Assembly (NCBI GenBank): GCA_963697355.1
Contig: CAVONV010000003.1
Span: forward strand, 62,001-126,000
Direction: 5' to 3'
Source: CAVONV01 sp963697355
GTDB taxonomy: Bacteria; Acidobacteriota; Vicinamibacteria; Marinacidobacterales; DATDRI01
Length of the DNA: 64,000 nucleotides
The position numbers and the translations under genes were made by a program. The notes below the pieces were generated by a model that was not told where the DNA came from, did not search any database, and saw nothing but the letters and a program-made list of their open reading frames with translations. Positions 44,064 through 55,061 of this stretch are shown piece by piece (the stretch's first letter is position 1; each line of letters begins with the position of its first letter).

Positions 44064-46319
44064 ATGAATGGTAAATCTAATATCCTCTTAGCAGCGTGCA
44101 CGCTCTTCCTGGCATTCCCTGATGCCTCGAGCGCCCAACAGGCACAGAGCTACTCGTATGCCTACATCAGGTATCTCGTTGGGAACGCTGAAGTCCAAAG
44201 GGCAACCGAAGCCGAGCCCGCGGAAGCGGGGCTCAACTTGCCGATCGAGTCCGGAGATAGAGTGTGGACGCACGCGGACGCTCGGGTTGAGCTCGAGTAC
44301 GGCAACGGTTCCATTCTGCGAATGGATAGCCAAACGCGGATCGATTTCGTGGGTTTTGGGGAGCAAGGTGGTGAGACCTTCATCCGATTGTGGAGTGGAA
44401 GCATCATCCTGCGATTGGACGAGGGGAACGCGAAGTCATTCCGCTTGGATACCCCGGCAGGCACGATTTATCCCGCGTCGGCCGGAACGTTTCGTATCGA
44501 CGTAAACAGCGGTGGTGAGTCCACGGTTCTGTCCGTCTACGAAGGGGTAGCAGAACTGGCATCGGAGGAAGGGTCCGTCCTCGCCCGAAGCGGACAACGC
44601 AGTATCATCGAGCCTGGACGGCGTCCAGAACCCTCCTTCGCCTTCAACACCGCACATTACGACGATTTTCTAGCTTGGAACGATGACCGCGACAGCCAGT
44701 ATGCCCAAACCGAGCATATTGAAGGTGTACCTCCAGAAGTTGGAGGCTACGTTGGCGCTCTGAGCCATCATGGAACGTGGCGCGTCGATGTCCAATTGGG
44801 CCCCGTCTGGTACCCATCGGTCTCGGTGGGCTGGTACCCTTACCATGACGGTCGTTGGGTCTACTCCTCATACGGCTGGACTTGGGCTTCCCACGAGCCG
44901 TGGGGTTGGGCTCCGTACCACTACGGACGTTGGGGATACAACCACTCCGGCTGGTATTGGATTCCCGGCGCTTCTTGGGGCCCCGCCTGGGTCTCTTGGG
45001 CCATCGGCCCGTCCTGGGTCGGGTGGTGCCCCCTCGGCTATCGCAATCGTCCGGTTCATCACTATGATCGGATTTGGGGCCGAGGCGGCAAAGCGGTTCC
45101 AAGAGGGGGCGTCGTACCGCGCACACGAGGCCACAGTTGGAATTTCGTCCGGACGGCGGATTTCGGTCGCCGTTCTTCGGCGAAAGCTCGATTGCGGACG
45201 GCCGATATCCAGTCGACCTCTCGTCAAGCGCAACTTCTCGAATCCGGCGCTGTTCTCGATCGGGGTCTCCGTCCTCGCGGGGTGGGCGCCGCAGCAATGA
45301 CTCGACGCGCCAGGATCGCCACCGGCGCTAGTACTCGAGACGCTTCAGTGCGACGACCAAGAAGTGGGGTGTCCGAGCTCGAAGGAGTCGCTCGTTCGGG
45401 AGGACAAAACCCGCAACGCAGTGTGACCGGAAGACCGAGCGGCCAAATCGACAGTAGCACAAGGACCAGCGGCACCCTCCAGGAGGGTCGCGCACGGCGA
45501 CGAACGGCACCGGGGGATATGCCATCGAGAACTTCGTCAACGAGCTCGTCAACGCTTCGACAAGGAACCTCCCGCGCGTCGACGCCAGGCGCGTCAGCAG
45601 GGGCTAGTCCTCGACAAACACAGAGGGCGACGCCAGGCGCGTCAGCAGGGGCTAGTCCTCGACAAACACAGAGGGCGACGCCGGCGCGTCAGCAGGGGCT
45701 AGTCCTCGACAAACACAGAGGGCGACGCCCGGCGCGTCAGCAGGGGCTAGTCCTCGACAAACAAAGAGGGCGTCTACCAGCAGCAACACACCGAACCGCA
45801 AAGGAGCCATCCAAAGGGGTGCCACCCGCACCGGAAACACGAGCGAGTCTCGAGTGCGGTCCACGGACCGGGGAATGTTCAGCGAGTCCACGTCACGCGA
45901 ATCGTCACAACCTTCGTCCCGGGGACGGACTTCGGCCGAGCGACGAGCCAACCCTCAGCCGTCTCCTCGCAACCAAGACGCCACGCGATCCTCACAACCC
46001 CGAGGTCTCTCATCGACTCGAGGTCGAACGCGTCCGCTCGCTACGCCTCAATCGAAGCAGCAAAGCGACGCCGCGAAACCGAATCGTCAGAGCGGAAGTG
46101 AGCGAGGTAGAAGCTTTTTCAGCAGGATTACCAAGAGCCGTCCTTCGACGGCGCCTCCCCAAACGTCCTCGCGGACTCGGCCTTCGGCCCAACCTTCGCG
46201 TCCTTCGGGATCCCCACCACCCAAGGCGAGCCCCCCGTCTCAATCAAGCGGTTCGAAATCGAGCGGCAGCGCGAGTTCTACAAGAGGAAAAGCAAAGCCC
46301 AGAAAGAAGAACTAAAGCA

Positions 46320-46331
<12 letters not shown>
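44064..46331 (+). CDS. FecR-domain / DUF6600 exported protein with low-complexity repeat tail
   Basis: About 755 residues as sequenced. A signal peptide (NILLAACTLFLAFPDASSA) precedes a FecR-type beta domain (about 30-190; VEYGNGSILRMDSQTRI-like, RLDTPAGTIYPASAGTFRID), then a Trp/Tyr/Gly-rich segment (about 225-325; VSVGWYPYHDGRWVYSSYGW, APYHYGRWGYN) typical of DUF6600, then a Ser/Arg/Thr tail. The tail holds a type-A repeat half-unit (45302-45335) and four type-B units (45580-45775) that read as 16-residue repeats TPGASAGASPRQTQRA. One unit is 47 not 48 bases, which shifts the frame; restoring it gives a tail ending KAKPRKKN at 46315. ATG 44064 follows GAGGAGG at six bases. Likely envelope-associated, function unknown. 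Confidence 0.75.
45302..45335 (+). repeat. Diverged type-A repeat unit inside the FecR gene
   Basis: GACGCGCCAGGATCGCCACC followed by GGCGCTAGTACTCGA matches the type-A unit of the array at 48038-49700, with TAGTACTCGA in place of TAGTCCTCGA. Confidence 0.65.
45580..45775 (+). repeat. Four tandem type-B units inside the FecR gene
   Basis: CTAGTCCTCGACAAACA cores at 45604, 45652, 45699 and 45747 give spacings of 48, 47 and 48 bases. A 48-base unit equals 16 codons, so the reading frame is kept except at the 47-base unit. Confidence 0.85.
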
Positions 46332-48023
<1,692 letters not shown>

Positions 48024-48037
48024 GATATCCCAGGAAG

Positions 48038-49700
48038 CGACGCCAGGCGCGTAAGCAGGGGCTAGTCCTCGATAAACAAAGAGGGCGACGCGCCAGGATC
48101 GCCACCGGGGCTAGTCCTCGATAAACAAAGAGGGCGACGCGCCAGGATCGCCACCGGCGCTAGTCCTCGATAAACAGAGAGGGCGACGCGCCAGGATCGC
48201 CACCGGCGCTAGTCCTCGATAAACAGAGAGGGCGACGCGCCAGGATCGCCACCGGCGCTAGTCCTCGATAAACAGACAGGGCGACGCCAGGCGCGTCAGC
48301 AGGGGCTAGTCCTCGATAAACAGAGAGGGCGACGCGCCAGGATCGCCACCGGCGCTAGTCCTCGATAAACAGAGAGGGCGACGCGCCAGGATCGCCACCG
48401 GCGCTAGTCCTCGACAAGCAGAGAGGGCGACGCGCCAGGCTCGCCAGCCGGGGCTAGTCCTCGATAAACAGAGAGGGCGACGCCAGGCGCGCCAGCAGGG
48501 GCTAGTCCTCGATAAACAAAGAGGGCGACGCGCCAGGATCGCCACCGGCGCTAGTCCTCGATAAACAGACAGGGCGACGCGCCAGGATCGCCACCGGCGC
48601 TAGTCCTCGATAAGCAGAGAGGGCGACGCGCCAGGATCGCCACCGGCGCTAGTCCTCGATAAACAGAGAGGGCGACGCCAGGCGCGTACAGCAGGGGCTA
48701 GTCCTCGATAAACAGAGAGGGCGACCGCCAGGCTCGCCAGCAGGGGCTAGTCCTCGATAAACAGAGAGGGCGACGCGCCAGGATCGCCACCGGCGCTAGT
48801 CCTCGATAAACAGACAGGGCGACGCCAGGCGCGACAGCAGGGGCTAGTCCTCGACAAGCAGAGAGGGCGACGCGCCAGGATCGCCACCGGCGCTAGTCCT
48901 CGATAAACAAACAGGGCGACGCCAGGCGCGCCAGCAGGGGCTAGTCCTCGATAAACAGACAGGGCGACGCCAGGCGCGTCAGCACGGGGCTAGTCCTCGA
49001 TAAACAGAGAGGGCGACGCGCCAGGATCGCCACCGGCGCTAGTCCTCGATAAACAGAGAGGGCGACGCGCCAGGATCGCCACCGGCGCTAGTCCTCGATA
49101 AACAGAGAGGGCGACGCCAGGCGCGCCAGCAGGGGCTAGTCCTCGATAAACAAACAGGGCGACGCCAGGCGCGCCAGCAGGGGCTAGTCCTCGATAAACA
49201 GAGAGGGCGACGCGCCAGGATCGCCACCGGCGCTAGTCCTCGATAAACAGAGAGGGCGACGCGCCAGGATCGCCACCGGCGCTAGTCCTCGATAACAGAG
49301 GGCGACGCCAGGAGCAGGGGCTAGTCCTCGACAAGCAGAGGGCGAGCCAGGCGCGTAAGCAGGGGCTAGTCCTCGATAAACAGAGAGGGCGACGCGCCAG
49401 GATCGCCACCGGCGCTAGTCCTCGATAAACAGAGAGGGCGACGCGCCAGGATCGCCACCAGGCGCTAGTCCTCGATAAACAGAGAGGGCGACGCGCCAGG
49501 ATCGCCACCGGCGCTAGTCCTCGACAAGCAGAGAGGGCGACGCGCCAGGACGCGCCAGCAGGGGCTAGTCCTCGATAAACAGAGAGGGCGACGCGCCAGG
49601 ATCGCCACCGGCGCTAGTCCTCGATAAACAGAGAGGGCGACGCGCCAGGATCGCCACCGGCGCTAGTCCTCGACACACCTCGACACACAGATAGGGCGAC
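48038..49700. repeat. Tandem array of about 34 units of 48-49 bp, two unit types
   Basis: The shared core GCTAGTCCTCGATAAACAG occurs about 34 times; examples start at 48062, 48111, 48160, 48209, 48258, 48306 and end at 49663. Type A (49 bp) continues with CGCGCCAGGATCGCCACCGG and is the majority; type B (48 bp) has GCCAGGCGCGTCAGCAGGGG. A few units are hybrids or shortened (39 and 45 bp near 49282-49366). Each unit has a CTAG, which is rare in most genomes, and can form a GGCG-ACG-CGCC hairpin. The spacing is not a multiple of three in type A, so no long frame is kept. There are no unique spacers. The array lies between sppA and the DUF4388/TPR gene. Confidence 0.95.
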
Positions 49701-49759
49701 TCCAGCTTCAAACTCGTGTACAATAAGCGGAAGCGAATCCAAATCATTTGTAGGGAACC

Positions 49760-51610
49760 ATGACGGGCACTACGGACAGGTCCATCGGATGGGTGGGCTC
49801 ACTCCACGAAACTCCTTTGCCAGGGGTACTCAAGAAGATCGCCATCGAGGAACGGAGCGGCGATTTCCAGGTTATTACGGGCCGCACTATCAAAACCGTC
49901 TATTTTGATCGCGGATTCGTCGTCTTCGCCGCGAGCAATCTCAAGCGCGATCGACTCGGTGAGAGCATGATCGATCTCGGACGTCTCTCCCGCCACGAGT
50001 TCGCAGTGGCCAGCTTGCTGATGAAGAACAGTCGTCGAAAGTTCGGCCAGGCCCTGGTTCAAGCCGGCCTGATGTCGGAGGAAGAACTCGGTCGGCAAGT
50101 CGCCTTGCAGGTCAACCGTATCCTCCTTTCGCTTTTCAAGGTTGGCGATGGAATCTATAGCTTCGATGAACGACCTTGCATCATACCCGTGGAGCTGATG
50201 GTCAGTCTTTCCATCTATCGCATCCTTCTCGACGGTGTCCGATTCTTGACAGACGAGGACCTCGTCCGCTCCGGACTCCCCTCAATGAAGACACGAGTCC
50301 GTGTCGCCCAACGGCCTCCTTTCACCATCAATGTCAGAAAACTGAGCCCGGTCGAGCAGGATGTCCTTCGCGCCGCAGGTAAAGGTGTCGCGCTCGAATC
50401 CATTGCACGGCGTCTACCCCAAGAACGCAGTCTCATCTTGAGAGCCTGCTACGGCCTATGTTCCGCCGGCCTCCTCGAACCCATAGCAGCGCCCGCACGA
50501 CCTTTAAAGGTACAAGAAGAAACCGGTTCCTTCTTGTTGTCGGAAATTCAACAGAAGTTCGCGAGAATTCAAGCCAAGAACACACGCCAAGAGATCCTGA
50601 TGGAGTTCGATCGTTTGGAACGAATTCCCGTCAAGGATTTCCTCAAAGTAGACCAACGCGCATCGAGAAGGGATGTACGAAAAGCCTACGAGGCTGAACA
50701 ACGCCGTTGGGAAAAAAAGCGGCAACTGGTTGAGGACGAACGCTCCATGGTCTCCAAGGTGGACGATATCCAGGACCGCCTGACTCGGGCCTATAGCAAG
50801 TTGATGTTGGAGCGCGAACAAACGCCCGCCGCTTCACCACAACCTCCATCCGGTCCCACGCCATCGCCAGCGCTGGTCCAAGCCCTGGCACAAGCATCCC
50901 GGCACGTTGACGTATCCACGAATCCAAAGGCCGTCGTCAAACCGGAGCCCAAGGAGGCCGTGCCCCCTTCCGTTACGACCAAGCCCGTCGTGGAGCAACC
51001 ACAAGAGGCACCGCCACCTCCGGCCACCGAGCTTCCACCGCTCGATGAGGCCCTCATTGAAGAGGTGACGATGGAGGCAACGCCATCCTCTGATTCCGCC
51101 GTCCGCGACGACACGCAGCCCGGCCTCGAGGACGAATCGACTCCAGCAAGCCCCAGCTCGACGGTGCCCGGTGGAACCGATCAACGCGCGATTCAATACA
51201 CTGAAGCTCAACGGAGAGCTCGGATCCAGCAGCTGTTCCGAGATGTAAAACTGCATTTTCAAGTTAGGGACTGGGAGGGCGCGGTTTCTCTTCTCTACGA
51301 GCTCGTGAAACTGGCGCCCGACAGCCCGGACTATCACGGCATGTTGGCAAGGGCTATGGCTCGGCACCCCGTCATGCGAAAAGACGCGGAGCGCCACTTC
51401 ATCAAAGCACTTCGAATCGCACCGCAATCGGCGGATTTGCATTTTTCCTTGGGTCTCTATTACAAGTCGTTCGGGATGAAATCAAGAGCCGAGACCGAGT
51501 TTCGCACCGTGCTCCGTATTCAACCGAGCCACGAAGGAGCGCGCAAGCACCTTTTGAGTCGCAGAAGGAAAGATCCGCTTCGGGACATGTTCCGAAAGAT
51601 CTTTGGATAG
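49760..51610 (+). CDS. DUF4388 (PATAN) protein with J-like helical region and TPRs
   Basis: 616 residues. The PATAN domain (about 12-150) reads SLHETPLPGVLKKIAIEERS, IKTVYFDRGFVVFAASN. A middle domain includes DRLERIPVKDFLKVDQRASR and RKAYEAEQRRWEKK, like a degenerate J domain (no HPD). It is followed by a Pro/Thr/Glu-rich linker and C-terminal TPR units (VRDWEGAVSLLYELVKLAPD, AERHFIKALRIAPQS). A TACAAT -10-like box at 49719-49724 and AGGGA before the ATG support the start. It lies just after the tandem array, with no operon partner. Similar PATAN-TPR proteins occur in Acidobacteria and Myxobacteria; function unknown. Confidence 0.78.
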   Translation: MTGTTDRSIGWVGSLHETPLPGVLKKIAIEERSGDFQVITGRTIKTVYFDRGFVVFAASNLKRDRLGESMIDLGRLSRHEFAVASLLMKNSRRKFGQALVQAGLMSEEELGRQVALQVNRILLSLFKVGDGIYSFDERPCIIPVELMVSLSIYRILLDGVRFLTDEDLVRSGLPSMKTRVRVAQRPPFTINVRKLSPVEQDVLRAAGKGVALESIARRLPQERSLILRACYGLCSAGLLEPIAAPARPLKVQEETGSFLLSEIQQKFARIQAKNTRQEILMEFDRLERIPVKDFLKVDQRASRRDVRKAYEAEQRRWEKKRQLVEDERSMVSKVDDIQDRLTRAYSKLMLEREQTPAASPQPPSGPTPSPALVQALAQASRHVDVSTNPKAVVKPEPKEAVPPSVTTKPVVEQPQEAPPPPATELPPLDEALIEEVTMEATPSSDSAVRDDTQPGLEDESTPASPSSTVPGGTDQRAIQYTEAQRRARIQQLFRDVKLHFQVRDWEGAVSLLYELVKLAPDSPDYHGMLARAMARHPVMRKDAERHFIKALRIAPQSADLHFSLGLYYKSFGMKSRAETEFRTVLRIQPSHEGARKHLLSRRRKDPLRDMFRKIFG

Positions 51611-51705
51611 ACCTCAATTTTCCTTCGATTTTCCAAGAAAACCCGTCAATAACCCGGTTCGCCCTTCTTTTTTTCGTGATTGTACGGTGAATTAGCCTTG
51701 AAAAA

Positions 51706-51726
51706 AGTTAAAGAAGAACTTTAACT
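51706..51726 (-). terminator. Hairpin followed by T-run on the minus strand
   Basis: AGTTAAAG/CTTTAACT, eight-base arms with a five-base loop. On the minus strand it is followed by TTTTTTC, the form of an intrinsic terminator; no minus-strand gene is known just upstream of it. Confidence 0.4.
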
Positions 51727-51862
51727 CCTGATAAGTAAGTGATCGAGATCTAACCCGATCCACAACACGTTTTCGGTCGCGACCTGTTTTTTTTTAGCGC
51801 TCCTTCGACGCAACGTCCCGATGAGATAAGTTTTTGCCTCTCAGTAGGTTCAACAGGATTGA

Positions 51863-51910
51863 ACGCAATATCTAGTGGGTATTGAGTGACCCGAACGCAA
51901 AATCTGGTAT
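51863..51910. promoter_or_regulatory. Paired NrdR-box-like sites upstream of nrdJ
   Basis: ACGCAATATCTAGTGG (51863-51878) and ACGCAAAATCTGGTAT (51895-51910) resemble the NrdR consensus ACACWATATATWGTGT. Their starts are 32 bases apart, three helical turns, the usual spacing. They lie directly upstream of the -35 box at 51919. Confidence 0.6.
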
Positions 51911-51918
51911 TTTTTTCC

Positions 51919-51948
51919 TTGACAGCCACTTGTGAATCCGCTTATAAA
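51919..51948 (+). promoter_or_regulatory. nrdJ promoter
   Basis: TTGACA (51919-51924), 18 bases, TATAAA (51943-51948). Near-consensus and just downstream of the NrdR-like boxes, which explains repression by hindrance. Confidence 0.65.
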
Positions 51949-52142
51949 AACACATACCAGCTAGGTTCAAATCGTTGGGACAATAAGCTGTGAGCTTTAC
52001 CTGGGGTGGTATCGACTTTAACTGGATTTCGTTCACAGGATAGGGTTTAGCGTTCACGTACTGAAGCTCGGGGCTGGGCTTCAATAGGTACTCGTGCCGC
52101 CGGGTGCCGAACGCTCAGGCGCTCATTAGCGCGGAGGCAAAG

Positions 52143-54896
52143 ATGGCCACAACGAACAAGGGCATTTCCCTGATGGTGGATCCAGGGATGTCGGTTGAAA
52201 AGAGGAATCCGGGCGGTTCAAAAGGCTCCCGCGGTTTGAAGTTCGAACGCTCGTATACGGTAGCTGGGGTCTCTCCCTATGACAGCGTCGAGTGGGACAT
52301 AAGGGACGCCGTCATCGCGAACGAAAAGAACGAGACCATTTTCGAGCAAAAGAACGTAGAGGTCCCTGCCACCTGGTCACAGATGGCGACCAACATCGTG
52401 GCATCGAAGTACTTCCACGGGACGCTGGACACGGGCAACAGGGAAACAAGTGCTCGGCAGCTTGTCGGCCGCGTGGTCGACACATTGACCCGCTGGGGTC
52501 GAGAAGGGGGCTATTTTGCTTCCGAAGACGACGCCGAGACTTTCCATGACGAGCTCGTTTTCCTGACGTTGAACCAATACGCTTCGTTCAATTCGCCGGT
52601 CTGGTTCAACTGCGGCATCGAGGCCAAGCCACAATGCTCAGCCTGCTTCATCAACTCCGTAGAAGACACGATGGAGTCCATCCTGACCTTGGCCAAGACC
52701 GAGGGAATGCTCTTCAAATGGGGATCGGGCACGGGATCGAACCTATCTCCCCTGCGTAGCTCTAGAGAACGGCTCTCGGGAGGAGGCATCGCCAGCGGCC
52801 CCGTATCGTTCATGAAGGGCTACGACGCCTTTGCCGGCGTCATACGGAGCGGCGGAAAAACGCGCCGGGCTGCCAAGATGGTCATCATGAACGTCGACCA
52901 CCCCGATATCATCGAGTTCATCGACTGCAAGATGCGAGAGGAAAAGAAAGCCTGGGCCCTCATCGAAGCCGGTTACGACCCATCCTTCAATGGCGAAGCT
53001 TACTCCTCCATTTTCTACCAGAATGCCAATCACAGTGTTCGAGTAACTGACGACTTCATGCAAGCCGTGATCGATGACAGTGAATGGATCACGCCCTCCG
53101 TTCTCACCGGTGAGCCCCTGGGTCGGTACCGCGCCCGCGAAGTCCTCCGCAAGATCTCCGAGAGCGCTCACGTCTGTGGCGACCCCGGCATGCAGTTCGA
53201 CACGACCATAAACCGCTGGCATACGTCGAAAGGATCGGGACGCATCAATGCGTCGAATCCTTGTTCCGAGTACATGTACTTGGATGACAGCGCCTGTAAT
53301 CTGGCGTCGTTCAACCTCATGAAGTTCGTCAACGCCAAAGGCCAATTCGACGTCGCCTCCTTTCGTAAGGCGATCGACGTCCTGATCACGGCCATGGAGA
53401 TCATCGTTGATAACGCCAGTTATCCCACCGAGAAGATCGGCAAGAACTCTCATGCCTTCCGGCCTCTGGGTCTGGGCTATGCCAACTTGGGCGCCATGCT
53501 CATGTACCTCGGAATTCCCTACGACAGCGACGATGGTCGCCACACCGCAGCAGCCATCACATCATTGATGACAGGCGAGTCCTACCTGCAGTCGTCACGC
53601 ATTGCTGCCGTCAAAGGTCCCTTTGTTCGCTATCCCGAAAATCGTGAATCCATGATCGGCGTCATGGAGATGCACCGGGATGCCAACGCCCAAATCGATC
53701 CGGCTCGGCTCCAACCGGCGCTCCATCAAGGTGCCCGCGACGCCTGGGACCTTGCCGTCGAAACGGGACGTCAGTTCGGATACCGTAACGGCCAAACGAC
53801 GGTGCTCGCTCCCACGGGCACCATCGGTTTGATGATGGACTGCGACACCACAGGTGTCGAGCCGGATTTGGCCCTTGTCAAGTTCAAGAAGCTGGTTGGC
53901 GGAGGAGTCATGAAAATCGTCAATCAGACCGTTCCTTCAGCACTCAGCCGCCTCGGATACCCGACTGATGAAACCAAGGAGATCGTGGATTACGTTCATG
54001 AAAATGGGTTCATCGAAGGCGCGCCCCCGCTCCGGGAAGAACATCTATCGGTGTTCGATTGCGCGGTCGCGTCACCCGGTGGAGGTCGAGCCATTCATCA
54101 CCTGGGTCACGTGAGAATGATGGCGGCGGTGCAACCGTTCCTTTCCGGCGCAATCTCCAAGACCGTCAACATGCCTCAAGAAAGCTCCATCGAAGACATC
54201 ATGCAGACCTACATCGAGGCATGGAAGCTCGGTCTCAAAGCCATCGCGATCTACCGGGATGGAAGCAAACGCACTCAGCCTCTGAACACCATGCCCGCGA
54301 AAACAGCGACCGGGCCGTCGCTCAAGAATGCGCCCGTTCAGAACAAGATGCCGGTGGAACGGCAAGCGCTTACGCACAAATTTCGAATAGCCGGACACGA
54401 GGGCTATATCACGGTTGGGCTGTACGAGGACGGAAAACCAGGAGAGATCTTCATCAACATGTCCAAGGAAGGCTCTACGGTATCAGGCTTGATGGACGCC
54501 TTCGCCCGTGCCATCTCATACGCACTCCAATACGGCGTGCCTCTAGAAGTGCTCGTCGACAAATTCAGCCACACACGATTCGAGCCGTCCGGCTACACGG
54601 GAAACCAAGAGATTCCCTACGCCAAGTCCATTACCGACTACATCTTCCGTTGGCTCGCGCTCAAGTTTCTCTCAGCCGAGCAAAGCGCCATGGCGGGAGT
54701 CGTCCAGGAGTCCAGCACGGAGCAACCGGATGAGTCCGTACCGGTTCCCCCCGTTGATTCGTCGAGCGACGGGCTTTCGGCTTTGACTCCTATCTTCGAA
54801 GACGCTCCCCCCTGCTCCGTTTGCGGGTCCATCATGGTAAGAAACGGTAGCTGCTACAAGTGTCTCAATTGTGGGACAACCAGTGGGTGTTCCTAG
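52143..54896 (+). CDS. nrdJ: Class II (vitamin B12-dependent) ribonucleotide reductase
   Basis: 917 residues. The enzyme reduces ribonucleotides to deoxyribonucleotides using an adenosylcobalamin radical. The ATP-cone-free N-terminus leads to the ten-stranded barrel: QCSACFINSVEDTMESIL (first redox Cys), FKWGSGTGSNLSPLRSS, NPCSEYMYLDDSACNL (radical Cys in NPCSE), VLAPTGTIGLMMDCDTTG. The C-terminal Cys-rich tail CSVCG...CYKCLNCGTTSGCS is the zinc/redox tail of NrdJ. ATG 52143 has GGAGG four bases upstream; the GTG at 52104 is rejected. Regulation: a strong promoter (51919-51948) with paired NrdR-like boxes (51863-51910). Confidence 0.96.
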   Translation: MATTNKGISLMVDPGMSVEKRNPGGSKGSRGLKFERSYTVAGVSPYDSVEWDIRDAVIANEKNETIFEQKNVEVPATWSQMATNIVASKYFHGTLDTGNRETSARQLVGRVVDTLTRWGREGGYFASEDDAETFHDELVFLTLNQYASFNSPVWFNCGIEAKPQCSACFINSVEDTMESILTLAKTEGMLFKWGSGTGSNLSPLRSSRERLSGGGIASGPVSFMKGYDAFAGVIRSGGKTRRAAKMVIMNVDHPDIIEFIDCKMREEKKAWALIEAGYDPSFNGEAYSSIFYQNANHSVRVTDDFMQAVIDDSEWITPSVLTGEPLGRYRAREVLRKISESAHVCGDPGMQFDTTINRWHTSKGSGRINASNPCSEYMYLDDSACNLASFNLMKFVNAKGQFDVASFRKAIDVLITAMEIIVDNASYPTEKIGKNSHAFRPLGLGYANLGAMLMYLGIPYDSDDGRHTAAAITSLMTGESYLQSSRIAAVKGPFVRYPENRESMIGVMEMHRDANAQIDPARLQPALHQGARDAWDLAVETGRQFGYRNGQTTVLAPTGTIGLMMDCDTTGVEPDLALVKFKKLVGGGVMKIVNQTVPSALSRLGYPTDETKEIVDYVHENGFIEGAPPLREEHLSVFDCAVASPGGGRAIHHLGHVRMMAAVQPFLSGAISKTVNMPQESSIEDIMQTYIEAWKLGLKAIAIYRDGSKRTQPLNTMPAKTATGPSLKNAPVQNKMPVERQALTHKFRIAGHEGYITVGLYEDGKPGEIFINMSKEGSTVSGLMDAFARAISYALQYGVPLEVLVDKFSHTRFEPSGYTGNQEIPYAKSITDYIFRWLALKFLSAEQSAMAGVVQESSTEQPDESVPVPPVDSSSDGLSALTPIFEDAPPCSVCGSIMVRNGSCYKCLNCGTTSGCS

Positions 54897-54988
54897 CCGA
54901 CCCGAGGCCGAGAAGGGCAAATAGATCCATTTAAGACTTCAGTCATAGGTTTCTTCTCTGATAGGCTTCCCTCCTGTAAGATAGCGTG

Positions 54989-55048
54989 GCCGGTGAAGTC
55001 TGGATGAGCCTCTTGTGGGTTCCCGAGCGGCGAGGCCATAGCGCCGGC
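54989..55048 (+). other. Possible structured leader before the PKD gene
   Basis: GCCGG (54989-54993) can pair with CCGGC (55044-55048) and, inside, GCCTC (55008-55012) with GAGGC (55032-55036), just before AGGAGG at about 55050. No known riboswitch motif was matched. Confidence 0.3.
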
Positions 55049-55061
55049 TAGGAGGCAAAGC

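Larger units (their letters stand above)
51611..52142. other. Intergenic region with nrdJ control elements
   Basis: About 530 bases. It holds a hairpin (51706-51726), two NrdR-like boxes (51863-51910), a promoter (51919-51948) and a roughly 190-base leader. A small stem GCGCT/AGCGC (52120-52133) directly precedes the GGAGG of nrdJ. No cobalamin riboswitch was recognised. Confidence 0.6.

Noticed and set aside
44770..45300. Plus- and minus-strand ORFs opposite or within the FecR gene
   Set aside because: Arg/Ser-rich shadows of the Trp/Gly/Tyr-rich true frame.
48038..49700. CRISPR array
   Set aside because: Repeats of regular spacing, but the variable parts are only two recurring sequences rather than unique spacers, and no cas genes are present.
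48306..49747. Short minus-strand ORFs in the array (repeated LSRTSP/ARRPLC peptides)
   Set aside because: The 49-bp unit rotates through frames, no ribosome sites are present, and the ORFs are products of the repeat.
51960..51985. tRNA-like T-loop (GGTTCAAATC)
   Set aside because: The flanking stem does not pair and no acceptor or anticodon arm is present.
51872..52084. 70-residue minus-strand ORF in the nrdJ leader
   Set aside because: It overlaps the NrdR-like boxes and promoter and has no ribosome site or relatives that I recognise.
51955..52142. Cobalamin riboswitch before the B12-dependent reductase
   Set aside because: The B12-box and the conserved core sequences were not found in the leader.
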